From Alphaproteobacteria bacterium (GTDB taxonomy: Bacteria; Pseudomonadota; Alphaproteobacteria; UBA6184), in NCBI GenBank assembly GCA_030433125.1, contig JAUIKZ010000002.1:1-33641 (forward strand): 33,641 nucleotides of DNA. The letters run 5' to 3'. The position numbers and the translations under genes were made by a program. Below, piece after piece: positions 1-9,032 of the stretch. Positions within the stretch are counted from its first letter, which is position 1. Each line of letters starts with the position of its first letter. The notes under the pieces were generated by a model. That model was not told where the DNA came from. It did not search any database and saw only the letters and a list, made by a program, of their open reading frames with translations.

Positions 1-105
1 CTCCTCCCTCTCCTATTCACGAGGAGGGGAGCCACACCCCTCAACCTTTTCTTAACCCTCTTGCTCTAAGCTGGCCCCATTAAAAGCAACAAAGAGGATA
101 ATAGT

Positions 106-2295
106 ATGTTAAAGAAGCTCGCGTTAAGCACGGTAGCCACGTTGGGACTTGTGTGGGGTGTAGATGATTTGATTATTGCAGATGACGGCCGCGCAGACGA
201 CCTAGCAACTGTACTTGCTGACACGGGCACCCAACGCATAAAACCAGCTCAAATTGTGGAAGCCCTCACCGCTGATCTTGACATCACTGCCACCAATAGC
301 ATTTCCATTTTGAGTGATCTCGATTTTAGCGGCGTATCAGCTGCCAATATGCTTCGCTTCATAGCCGGGAATGGTACTGGCACCGGCGAGATTAATATTG
401 GCAGTGAAGACACGGATGTAACACTCACCTGGAACAAGCCGGGGAACCTGGAGTTTAATACGGGGAACGATAGTGGCACCATCCATGCTAATGGCACATT
501 CATACTCCACACGGGGTCTAAACTGGAATTTAACGGCACATTTAATAAAGAAGCTACGGGGGCTTGGAGTGACATTGCCAACCGCCAAGAGATGTGGATA
601 CGTGCCAAAAACCCCTGGGACGACGCCGAGGAGCAGGTGTACGTAAGGCCGGGTTATAATGACCCAGCCACGACTACAGCCATTGAGTATGGCTCATCCC
701 CTGCTGGCAGTCCTAAAATATATTACCTTATTAACAGCGTGGCCGAGTGGAACAAGGTGGCTACCACCACATCAGTTAATGGTGGTGACCCCAACTACTG
801 GGGCACCTACTGGAGCAAAAACTATGCCTTGGGGGCTACTTTTAAGGACGATAGTAATAACCCAGATTATATCACCAACCGCATTGGCATCGCTGGAGGG
901 GACGACCCCGGGGCTCAATACTATTCAGGATCATTTAATGGGTTAGGCAACACTTTATACTTAAATATTGAGGTTGATAATACTGACAACGCTGGCACCT
1001 TTGGTGTTGTTAAAGCCACAGATGCTGATTGCTTATTTGAAAACATAACATTAAATGGACAGGTAAATAGTACTTTTAGTAGTACTTGGGCAGACACCGG
1101 AGCTTTAATCGGAGAGCTTAATGGCTCTCAACGGGTTGCCATCAGAAGAATAAACTCAAGGGCAAACGTTTCTGCCTTAGGTGAAGCTGTAGGCGGCTTG
1201 GTGGGGTATAGCTTTAATGGCATTGACACCTTAACCCACAACACACTAAGTGGCACCGTCACCGTGAGTGGGGATGGGTGTGTAGGTGGCTTGGTGGGGT
1301 ATAGCTTGACTGCCATTGACACATTAACCCACAACATCCTGAGTGGCACCGTCACCGTGAGTGGTAACGATTATGTAGGCGGCTTGGTGGGGCGGGGGGA
1401 TGTGGCCACCTTAACCCACAACACATTCTCTGGCACCGTCACCGTGAGTGGTGGTGAAGATGTAGGCGGCTTGGTGGGGTATAGCAATCAGGGCATTGGA
1501 AACCTCACTCATAACACCCTAACCGGAACCATTACAATAAGCGGCAATAACTACGTCGGTGGTTTGGCCGGTGACCCGGAGACTATACGCCTATTACAAC
1601 AGAACATTCTGCGGAATGTGACGGTTATGGGTAACGACAAAATTGGCGGACTTGTAGGAGAAGTAGATACCAGCCTAATCACGGTGAGCAATAATACTCT
1701 ACAAGTGTATTTAAAGGGGAACAGCAATGTGGAACCTTTGTGGGGGGGCACGGATGGAAGTGCTACCTTTACCACGGTGGAAAACAACCACTGGATTATT
1801 CCGGTTGGGGGGCAATCGTTGGCGTTGGTGGGTAGCGCACCTGCAGATGGAGTCAACTGGTTTAAAACGGGTTGGGTGACTATCTCTGGGACAACCGTTA
1901 CCCACAATGATAAGTCAGGTGAAGCGCTTGAGATGGCCGCAAGCGCAATCACCATCAACTTCTTAGAGGCAGGCTATGGCGATGTCACTATATTAGGCAA
2001 AGAGGAGCGCTACCAGCTTACCACAAAAACCACTGAAAGCATTAAACCCATCACCTTCACCCCGGCCCTCTCAGTGACCCAAGGCACCCTCACCCTAAAA
2101 GGGTACGACTTTACGTTTAATGATAAAGTAACCCTTACCAAACTGCCAAGCGGTGGGCCACGCCTGCGGTTGGAATTTACCGATGCCGTTACCACGCAGA
2201 ACTTAAAAGATATGTTCACCAACGGCCTAAAAGTGCTCGAAGACGGAGCGGAAGAAGACGTCACTCTTGACCCGCTTCATAGAACGGCTCCGTAG
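106..2295 (+). CDS. GLUG-motif repeat surface/secreted protein (adhesin-like)
   Basis: 729-aa ORF, N-terminal hydrophobic signal-like segment (MLKKLALSTVATLGLVWG), repeated VGGLVGYS 'GLUG' motifs with T-H-N-T-L-S-G-T-V-T-V-S-G spacers; SD-like agagga upstream. Confidence 0.8.
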   Translation: MLKKLALSTVATLGLVWGVDDLIIADDGRADDLATVLADTGTQRIKPAQIVEALTADLDITATNSISILSDLDFSGVSAANMLRFIAGNGTGTGEINIGSEDTDVTLTWNKPGNLEFNTGNDSGTIHANGTFILHTGSKLEFNGTFNKEATGAWSDIANRQEMWIRAKNPWDDAEEQVYVRPGYNDPATTTAIEYGSSPAGSPKIYYLINSVAEWNKVATTTSVNGGDPNYWGTYWSKNYALGATFKDDSNNPDYITNRIGIAGGDDPGAQYYSGSFNGLGNTLYLNIEVDNTDNAGTFGVVKATDADCLFENITLNGQVNSTFSSTWADTGALIGELNGSQRVAIRRINSRANVSALGEAVGGLVGYSFNGIDTLTHNTLSGTVTVSGDGCVGGLVGYSLTAIDTLTHNILSGTVTVSGNDYVGGLVGRGDVATLTHNTFSGTVTVSGGEDVGGLVGYSNQGIGNLTHNTLTGTITISGNNYVGGLAGDPETIRLLQQNILRNVTVMGNDKIGGLVGEVDTSLITVSNNTLQVYLKGNSNVEPLWGGTDGSATFTTVENNHWIIPVGGQSLALVGSAPADGVNWFKTGWVTISGTTVTHNDKSGEALEMAASAITINFLEAGYGDVTILGKEERYQLTTKTTESIKPITFTPALSVTQGTLTLKGYDFTFNDKVTLTKLPSGGPRLRLEFTDAVTTQNLKDMFTNGLKVLEDGAEEDVTLDPLHRTAP
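1189..1648 (+). repeat. In-frame tandem repeats (about 93/87 bp units) encoding GLUG motifs
   Basis: Unit starts (gtaggcggcttggtgggg or variants) at ~1189, 1282, 1375, 1462, 1555, 1642; spacings 93, 93, 87, 93, 87 bp. The first units share 'ttaacccacaac...agtggcaccgtcaccgtgagtgg' nearly verbatim. Confidence 0.85.
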
Positions 2296-2301
2296 CAGAG
2301 T

Positions 2302-2353
2302 AGACCCCAAACTTTCTTTATGCACGGAGACCCTCACACGCGTTTGGGGTCTC
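2302..2353. terminator. Possible bidirectional terminator / alternative hairpins between convergent genes
   Basis: Perfect 11-bp inverted repeat AGACCCCAAAC (2302-2312) / GTTTGGGGTCT (2342-2352), plus a competing GAGACCC (2327-2333) / GGGTCTC (2347-2353). No clear T-tract, so the terminator call is tentative. Confidence 0.4.
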
Positions 2354-2471
2354 TGTCTGCCCCTAGGGCCTGCGCATGAAAACTGTTCTTGACACCCCAA
2401 AGGATGACATAGGAGAGGAGGGTGGGAATGACATCGAGGGGGGGGATTGAAGGAGGCCTTTTGGGGCGTCC

Positions 2472-4424
2472 CTACACATCCAGCTCTTCTGCAAATTGGG
2501 CATTCTCTTGAATAAATTTAAAGCGTGGCTCCACTTTTTTACCCATGAGGTTCTCGATAAAGCCCGTGGTGTCATCAAGGGCCTCATCCGTTAAAAGTAC
2601 CTTTAACAACGTGCGTCGCGCGGGGTCCATGGTGGTCTCCTTCAGCTGGGCTGGCATCATTTCACCCAAGCCCTTAAAACGGCTTACCTCCACATGGGTA
2701 TATTTTTTAAAAGTAGTGTCCAGCAACTGCTTGCGCTCCTCGTCATCCTGCGCGTAAACGGTTTTGCCCCCTGCCGTTAATTTATACAAAGGCGGTTGCG
2801 CCAAATAGAGGTGCCCCCCCGTAATAAGGGCGCGCATCTTGGTAAAGAAGAAAGTCATCAACAAGGAGGAGATATGCGCCCCATCCACATCCGCATCCGT
2901 CATAATAATCACACGGTCATAGCGAAGTTTGGCCGCATCAAAGGCCTCTCCCACTCCACCCCCCAAGGCTTGCGTTATGTTTTGCACCTCTTGGTTCGCC
3001 AGGGCTTTTGTGTCAGTGGCCGTGGCCACGTTGAGTATCTTGCCCCGTAAGGGCAGAATGGCTTGCGTTTTGCGGTTGCGCGCTTGCTTCGCCGAGCCAC
3101 TTGCCGAGTCGCCCTCCACCAAAAACAACTCCGTGCCCTCACGATTTTGTTGGCTGCAATCCACAAGCTTACCCGGTAAAGGCACGCGCTTAGCGGCACT
3201 CGAACGCTGAATGTCTTTTTGCTGACGCCGTTTCAGGCGGTATTCCATATTCTGAATGGCCAGCTGCAAAAGCTGCTCGGCCATGTCTTTGTGGGTCACC
3301 AGCCAGTGATCGAGATAGTCTTGCAGCTTCACTTCAATAGGGCGCGACACCTCTTTGTTAAGAAGCTTCTCTTTGGTTTGGCCCTGAAACTGTGGCTCGG
3401 GTATAAACGCTGAAATAACAGCCACCACATTTTCAAAAATGTCATCCGCCATTATCTGGGTGGCTTTCTTTTCGTTGATGCGCTCTCCAAAAGAGCGGAA
3501 GGATTTTGTCACTGCCTGCTTAAACGCGTTTTCGTGGGTTCCCCCCTGGGGCGTGTGGATGGTGTTACAAAAACTTAAAAGCTTGCTGTCTAGGCCTTCT
3601 CCCCAGCCTATGGCCCACTCCAAGCGGCCGTTATCCAGCTTAATGTCATCCGCAAAGTGGGCGTGCAAGCTCTCCGTTGCCGTTAGAGACCCCAGATAAT
3701 CTAGCAATCCATTGGGGTAACAAATCACTTCTTTTTCAGGCGTTTTATCCCCTTTAATAAAGGCGGGGGCTGTTTGCCATACAATCTTCACCCCTTTATA
3801 AAGATAGGCTTTTGCCTTTAAAAGGTTATAAACGGTGGCGGCGTTAAAGGTGTTTTTAACCCCAAAAATGGTGGCATCGGGTGTGAAGGTGATGGCTGTT
3901 CCTTTTTTGCGGGGGCCTGCTGGTTCTGTGCTCAACCCCGAGGTAGCATGGCCTTTCGAATAGGTTTGTGTATACGCGGTGCCATCCCGAAACACTTTCA
4001 CCTCCAGGTGCTCGGACAAGGCGTTCACCACCGACACCCCCACACCGTGCAACCCGCCTGCCGTGCTATACGACTTATTACTAAACTTCCCTCCACTATG
4101 GAGTGTGGTTAATATAACTTCTAAGGCGGACTTTTCGGGGTATTTAGGATGTGGGTCAACGGGGATACCGCGGCCGTTATCAGTAATGGTTATGGTGCGC
4201 TCATCTAGCAGTGTGACCCCAATCTCTTTCGCATAGCCCGCCACTGCCTCGTCCATAGAGTTATCAATCACCTCTACAGCCAAATGATGCAAAGCATGAT
4301 TATCGGTGCCACCAATATACATGCCAGGCCGTTTGCGGACAGGCTCTAAGCCTTCAAGAACCTCAATGTCTTTGGCGGTGTAGCTGGTATTTTTGGCGGG
4401 TTTTGCAGTATCAAATAGGTCCAT
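2472..4424 (-). CDS. parE: DNA topoisomerase IV subunit B (ParE; GyrB/ParE family)
   Basis: 650 aa; GHKL ATPase motifs (EVIDNSMDEAVAG, TDNGRGIPVDPHP, GLHGVGVSVVNALS), Toprim EGDSASGSAKQAR and DADVDGAHI; C-terminus EPRFKFIQENA typical of ParE. Confidence 0.9.
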   Translation of the reverse strand: MDLFDTAKPAKNTSYTAKDIEVLEGLEPVRKRPGMYIGGTDNHALHHLAVEVIDNSMDEAVAGYAKEIGVTLLDERTITITDNGRGIPVDPHPKYPEKSALEVILTTLHSGGKFSNKSYSTAGGLHGVGVSVVNALSEHLEVKVFRDGTAYTQTYSKGHATSGLSTEPAGPRKKGTAITFTPDATIFGVKNTFNAATVYNLLKAKAYLYKGVKIVWQTAPAFIKGDKTPEKEVICYPNGLLDYLGSLTATESLHAHFADDIKLDNGRLEWAIGWGEGLDSKLLSFCNTIHTPQGGTHENAFKQAVTKSFRSFGERINEKKATQIMADDIFENVVAVISAFIPEPQFQGQTKEKLLNKEVSRPIEVKLQDYLDHWLVTHKDMAEQLLQLAIQNMEYRLKRRQQKDIQRSSAAKRVPLPGKLVDCSQQNREGTELFLVEGDSASGSAKQARNRKTQAILPLRGKILNVATATDTKALANQEVQNITQALGGGVGEAFDAAKLRYDRVIIMTDADVDGAHISSLLMTFFFTKMRALITGGHLYLAQPPLYKLTAGGKTVYAQDDEERKQLLDTTFKKYTHVEVSRFKGLGEMMPAQLKETTMDPARRTLLKVLLTDEALDDTTGFIENLMGKKVEPRFKFIQENAQFAEELDV

Positions 4425-4425
4425 G

Positions 4426-5001
4426 TTATTTTATTGCATTACTAAAAGTTGAAAATTGATCGTTGCTGAAGCACCCACCTTGGATGAGTGTGGGGATGTT
4501 GCGCGCCATGGCTTGCATAAGCTGATCTAACACTGCCGCCTCATCCGGCGTAAATTGCCCCAGCACATAGCTGCTTACAAGGTTTGGATCGCCTGGGTGA
4601 TCAATCCCCACCCTCAAGCGCCAATAGTCTTTGCCTATAGAGTTATCAATGCTTTTCAACCCATTGTGACCGCCGTTACCGCCCCCAAACTTCATGCGTA
4701 CCTTGCCTGTCGCTAGCTCAAGGTCATCATGTACCACTAAAATCTGGTCCCGTTCTGGTTTATAAAACTGCATAAGCGGGATCACCGCTTTGCCCGACAG
4801 GTTCATGTATGTTGTAGGTTTAATGAGGTGGGTTTTAACACCCGCAAGCTCACCTGTTGCGGCTTGCGCTTTAATGCGTTGGGAGGCGAACGAGGAGAAA
4901 GGGTGAGTTGAAGCTATTTCATCTAACAACATAAAACCTATGTTGTGACGAGTCTTTAAATATTGATTACCTGGGTTGCCCAAGCCAATAATAAATAGCA
5001 T
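4426..5001 (-). CDS. pth: Peptidyl-tRNA hydrolase
   Basis: 191 aa; IIGLGNPGNQYLKTRHNIGFMLLD, KPTTYMNLSGKAV, HDDLELATGKVRMKFGGGNGGHNGLKSI. Confidence 0.95.
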   Translation of the reverse strand: MLFIIGLGNPGNQYLKTRHNIGFMLLDEIASTHPFSSFASQRIKAQAATGELAGVKTHLIKPTTYMNLSGKAVIPLMQFYKPERDQILVVHDDLELATGKVRMKFGGGNGGHNGLKSIDNSIGKDYWRLRVGIDHPGDPNLVSSYVLGQFTPDEAAVLDQLMQAMARNIPTLIQGGCFSNDQFSTFSNAIK

Positions 5002-5043
5002 GTGTAAAGTAGGGGCCTCCTAAGAAGCCCCCTCCATTATTCC

Positions 5044-5646
5044 TTACTCTTCGCGGTTGGCTTCGGCCACCGTCATACCTCTTGGCGGTAGAACAGTACA
5101 AACCGTATATTCGTTTTTACGGGCCAACTCCACACCTTCTGGCATGGCCACATTGCGCGTGGCAACGCTATCTTTTGCTTTCAACCCCGTAAGGTCTACA
5201 TCAATACGTGTAGGGATGTTGGCCGGTGCACACACCACATTAATGCGGTGAGACACCACGTTCAAACTACCACCACGCTTCAAACCCATTGATTTGTCAT
5301 GGTTAATAAAGTGAACCGGCACCGAAACCGTTACACGGCTGTTGTCGTTTACACGAAGAAAGTCCACATGCATCGGAAGGTCTTTTACCGGGTGAAACTG
5401 AATGTCTTTCACAAGCGCTTGCTCTTCTTTGCCGTTAACCTTCACGGCGAACAAGCGTGAGAAAATGTTTTTCTTACGAAGCTCACGTTCAATTTCACGA
5501 AGCTCGAGGGCGAATGATACATTTTCACCATCGGCGCCATACATTACTGCTGGCACTTTGCCTTCGCGGCGTAGCGCACGAGACACGCCTTTACCATCTG
5601 TTGATTTCTCTATTGCGTTAAACACTGACATATCTGTAGATGCCAT
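5044..5646 (-). CDS. rplY: 50S ribosomal protein L25/general stress protein Ctc
   Basis: 200 aa; GKGVSRALRREGKVPAVMYG, KDIQFHPVKDLPMHVDFLRV; adjacent to pth, a common pairing. Confidence 0.92.
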   Translation of the reverse strand: MASTDMSVFNAIEKSTDGKGVSRALRREGKVPAVMYGADGENVSFALELREIERELRKKNIFSRLFAVKVNGKEEQALVKDIQFHPVKDLPMHVDFLRVNDNSRVTVSVPVHFINHDKSMGLKRGGSLNVVSHRINVVCAPANIPTRIDVDLTGLKAKDSVATRNVAMPEGVELARKNEYTVCTVLPPRGMTVAEANREE

Positions 5647-5790
5647 TATTTTACTCCTTCATTTACTTTCGGTTAAGCCCTATCATCAACTAAGAGATAT
5701 GGTGCTAGCACTATGCCATAGGCCACTTTTTTTTACAAGCGCATATGTGCTGATTCAGCCGGAAGCTCTGCCCCCCGTCTCACCCTGCTT

Positions 5791-5978
5791 CTATCTTGCA
5801 CAAGATATAATATTTCTTTTGGCTCATGGCTGAATTTAAAGCTTAAAGCGAAGCGCGTTTGTCAAGAGCGCCCCGGGCCCCTGCAGATTTTATGCACATA
5901 AAATCGAAGGGAAAGGGCAACCTTTACAAACAAGCGCTTTAAGCGACAATGCAGCTGAGCGAAAAGAATGCCCTGCTG
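5791..5978 (+). repeat. Copy 1 of a ~190-bp palindrome-rich interspersed repeat (inverted relative to copy 2)
   Basis: ctatcttgcacaagatataatatttcttttggctcatggctgaatttaaagctt...gtcaagagcgccccgggcccctgcagatttta...gcagctgagcgaaaagaatgccctgctg; its reverse complement recurs at 23803-23992 with only a few differences. Confidence 0.9.
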
Positions 5979-6078
5979 TTTCGAGCCCTCATCCACCACT
6001 TTCACTGTCAATAGTGACATAGTTTTTTGTTGCATAATTTGGGGGACTCCTATAAATGTAGCTTTAAATGGAGTATGA

Positions 6079-6297
6079 ATGAGCAAAGAAGATATTATTG
6101 AAATGCAAGGCACTGTAGAAGAGGTTCTTCCAAACACAGTGTTTCGTGTAAAACTTGAAAATGACGCTGAGGTCATTGCAAACATGTCGGGTAAGATGCG
6201 CAAAAACCGCATTCGCGTTCTTTTGGGTGACCGCGTAACGGTCGAAATCAGCCCTTACGATATTACTAAAGGACGCATTTCCTTCCGTCATAAATAA
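6079..6297 (+). CDS. infA: Translation initiation factor IF-1
   Basis: 72 aa; [28 protein letters not shown]...[23 protein letters not shown]. Confidence 0.97.
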   Translation: MSKEDIIEMQGTVEEVLPNTVFRVKLENDAEVIANMSGKMRKNRIRVLLGDRVTVEISPYDITKGRISFRHK

Positions 6298-6298
6298 T

Positions 6299-6898
6299 AT
6301 GAAATTACGCATTCCTCTTATTTTAGGTTCTGGTTCCCCCCGGCGTAAAGAGCTCTTGGGCAGCATTGGCATTGCGCCCTCTAAAATTGTTTCCCCAGAC
6401 ATTGATGAAACGGTGCATCATCTTGAAGGCCGCCCCCTCGAAACTGTCCGCGCCATAGCCGAAGCCAAAGCCAAACACCTAGCTGCCACCTTAGAGGAGG
6501 CTGCCACCCATGCTATTTTAACGGCAGACACCTTTGTGTATGCCCGGCGCCAAATAATGGGTAAAGCCCACACCAATGAAGATGTAAGGCATTTTTTGAA
6601 TATTCTGTCGGGACGGAGGCATCGCGTGTACAGCGCTATCACCCTCATAACCCCGAATCATAAACCCGTCACGAAAACGGTTACCACTATCGTGCAGTTC
6701 AAACGCTTAACACACCAAGAAATTGAGTGGTATGTCACCACTGGGGACGGTATAGGTAAAGCAGGTGGCTATGCAATTCAGGGGCCGGCTAGTGTTTTTG
6801 TAAAACACCTGAACGGTTCGCACACGAGCGTGATTGGTCTGCCGGTGCATGAAACGGTGCAACTACTGCATGGGCAAGGTGTGCTGCAGTTTCAATAA
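6299..6898 (+). CDS. maf: Maf-family nucleotide pyrophosphatase
   Basis: 199 aa; LILGSGSPRRKELL, SPDIDET, ILTADTFV, LSGRRHRVYSAITL, GDGIGKAGGYAIQGPASVFV. Confidence 0.92.
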   Translation: MKLRIPLILGSGSPRRKELLGSIGIAPSKIVSPDIDETVHHLEGRPLETVRAIAEAKAKHLAATLEEAATHAILTADTFVYARRQIMGKAHTNEDVRHFLNILSGRRHRVYSAITLITPNHKPVTKTVTTIVQFKRLTHQEIEWYVTTGDGIGKAGGYAIQGPASVFVKHLNGSHTSVIGLPVHETVQLLHGQGVLQFQ

Positions 6899-7018
6899 TC
6901 CATACCCCCCCCTCAAAACCACAAAACAAACTCGCAACAGAATAGAAATTTGCGGTTTTCTTGTTTTGTTTTTAAGCTCTTCAAATGCTATAAACAACTA
7001 ATAACAAGGCAACAAGAG

Positions 7019-8296
7019 ATGCATGATTTAAAATTTATTCGCGACAACCCGTCTATTTTTGATGCAAAACTCGCATTACGTGGCATTGATCCCAAATCTA
7101 ACACCCTATTAGAGCTCGATGAAAAAAACCGTGCGTTAAAAACAAAACTGCAAGACCAGCAAAGCCGCAAAAATGCGGTAGCCAAAGCCATCGGCATGGC
7201 GCGCGCTAGCGGTGAGGAAGCCGACTTAACTGTGCTGATTGATGAGGGCAATGCACTCAAAGAAACGATCCCCGCTTTGGAAGCTGAGCAAAAAGCCACG
7301 GAAGAAGATCTGCACACTCTGCTGTCGGGCCTACCAAACATGGTAGCAGATGAGGTGCCCGTGGGGGATGATGAGGATTATAACGTGACGGTGCGCACAC
7401 ATGGTGCTCCAAAGGATTTTTCTTTTAATGTTAAACCCCATGAAGAAATTGGTGAAGCCCTTGGGGGCATGGACTTTGCAACCGCCGCTAAATTAGCGAG
7501 TGCCCGTTTTGTGTTATTGCGTGGGCAGATCGCTCGTTTGGAAAGAGCGCTTGGTAACTTTATGCTAGACGTTCAAACACAAGAGCACGGTTACACAGAG
7601 GTAGCCCCGCCTGTGCTCGCCAATGCAAAAACACTTTTCGGCACCGGCCAACTGCCGAAGTTTGAAGATGACCAATTTAAAACAACCAACGGTTTGTACT
7701 TAACGGCCACATCCGAAATCACGCTCACTAACACTATAGCGGGAGAGATACTTACTGAAGCGCAACTCCCCATGCGCCTTACAGCCCTTACACCATGCTT
7801 TCGCCAAGAAGCGGGCTCGGCGGGGCGTGACACCAAAGGGATGATTCGCCTGCACCAGTTTAATAAAGTTGAGTTGGTGTCGATTGTCACACCCGAGGAG
7901 TCCAACCAAGAGTTAGAGCGTAAAACGGCGTGTGCCGAAGAGATTTTGAAACGCTTAGATTTGCCTTACCGCGTGCAACTGCTATGCACGGGTGACATCG
8001 GTTTCGGGGCGCTCAAGACATATGATTTAGAAGTGTGGCTCCCCTCACAAAAAACCTACCGTGAAATTTCAAGCTGCAGCAACTGTGGTGACTTCCAAGC
8101 ACGTCGCATGAAAGCCCGCTTTAAGGATTATGATGGAAAAACACAACCGGTGCACACCTTAAACGGCTCGGGGTTGGCGGTTGGTCGCACATTGGTAGCT
8201 GTGTTAGAAAACTACCAGAATGAAGACGGTTCTGTTACAATACCAGAAGTATTGGTACCATATATGAATGGGGTAACACACATTGGAAAAGAATAA
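7019..8296 (+). CDS. serS: Seryl-tRNA synthetase
   Basis: MHDLKFIRDNPSIFDAKLALRG start chosen (ATG 7019) over the 6950 ORF start; class II motifs TPCFRQEAGSAGRDTKGMIRLHQFNKVELV and LNGSGLAVGRTLVAVLENYQ. Confidence 0.95.
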   Translation: MHDLKFIRDNPSIFDAKLALRGIDPKSNTLLELDEKNRALKTKLQDQQSRKNAVAKAIGMARASGEEADLTVLIDEGNALKETIPALEAEQKATEEDLHTLLSGLPNMVADEVPVGDDEDYNVTVRTHGAPKDFSFNVKPHEEIGEALGGMDFATAAKLASARFVLLRGQIARLERALGNFMLDVQTQEHGYTEVAPPVLANAKTLFGTGQLPKFEDDQFKTTNGLYLTATSEITLTNTIAGEILTEAQLPMRLTALTPCFRQEAGSAGRDTKGMIRLHQFNKVELVSIVTPEESNQELERKTACAEEILKRLDLPYRVQLLCTGDIGFGALKTYDLEVWLPSQKTYREISSCSNCGDFQARRMKARFKDYDGKTQPVHTLNGSGLAVGRTLVAVLENYQNEDGSVTIPEVLVPYMNGVTHIGKE

Positions 8297-9032
8297 ATTA
8301 CAGTTAGTTTATACAGGTTTGTTAATTGCGCTTGCAGGGTGCGGAGGAGAATACAACGCCCCTACCCCCGTAGAAAGCATTGAGGCGGCGCCCAAGAACG
8401 AGCTTACCATAGGGTCTACGCAAGAACGTGCTGATCGCAATATTAGTGAGATCATCCGTAAATATGCCATGATCAACAAAATTCGCTCAGCCAGCACTAC
8501 TTCCGGCATTGTGGAAAAGCCTATCGAAGAGCCCAGGTCCGTAGCGAAGCCAGCGCCAAAACCGGCGCCCACTAAGCTAAAACCCTTAAAGCCCTTAAAA
8601 CCTTTAACCCCAATCATCGATGTTAAAAAAACACCAACCAAAACAGTTGAAGCAAATCCAATCCCGCCGGTGGTAAACGAGGGCTATCAATGGCCTGTTC
8701 AAGGTAAAGTTCTAAAGAAATTCGGTCGGCAACCTAACGGAGAGTTTCATAACCATATTCTTATTGAAACAGCCAAGCACAGCCCCGTTAAAGCGGCCCG
8801 GCAGGGTGTGGTTAAATTTAGCAAAAAAGTAAACGCTGACTTAGGGCATATTGTGTTGATTCGCCATGACAACAATTACATCTCAGCTTACGGCAAGCTC
8901 GCTAACTCCAAAGTAGAAGTCGGCGACGAAGTTTACTGCGGCCAGGTGATTGGTACCACTGCCAATAAATCACTTCATTTTGAAATCCGTAAAGGAGAAA
9001 AAAGTGCGGACCCCATGGGCTTTTTGCCTTAG
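8283..9032 (+). CDS. M23-family peptidase-domain lipoprotein (NlpD/LytM-like)
   Basis: 249 aa; lipobox IALAGCGG; C-terminal GYQWPVQGKVLKKFG...IETAKHSPVKAARQGVVKFS...GHIVLIRHDNNYISAYGKLANSKVEVGDEVYCGQVIGTT...LHFEIRKG. Overlaps serS by 14 bp. Confidence 0.85.
   Translation: MEKNKLQLVYTGLLIALAGCGGEYNAPTPVESIEAAPKNELTIGSTQERADRNISEIIRKYAMINKIRSASTTSGIVEKPIEEPRSVAKPAPKPAPTKLKPLKPLKPLTPIIDVKKTPTKTVEANPIPPVVNEGYQWPVQGKVLKKFGRQPNGEFHNHILIETAKHSPVKAARQGVVKFSKKVNADLGHIVLIRHDNNYISAYGKLANSKVEVGDEVYCGQVIGTTANKSLHFEIRKGEKSADPMGFLP

Noticed and set aside
1189-1648. Regularly spaced repeats resembling a CRISPR or satellite array
   Set aside because: Units are in frame and encode GLUG protein motifs; the 'spacers' are conserved coding sequence.
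249-2264. Antisense ORFs inside the GLUG gene (249..608, 1128..1355, 1551..1958, 2010..2264)
   Set aside because: They lie opposite a well-supported CDS, have no recognisable domains, and look like composition-driven shadow ORFs.
2545-4236. Plus-strand ORFs opposite parE
   Set aside because: Shadow ORFs of a strongly conserved gene; no independent support.
5402-5833. 143-aa plus-strand ORF running from rplY antisense into repeat copy 1
   Set aside because: First half is antisense to rplY and the rest is non-coding repeat; no domain or convincing RBS.
5862-6402. Minus-strand ORFs over repeat copy 1, infA and maf start
   Set aside because: Antisense to infA/maf; apparent peptide similarity between repeat copies follows from DNA repeat identity.
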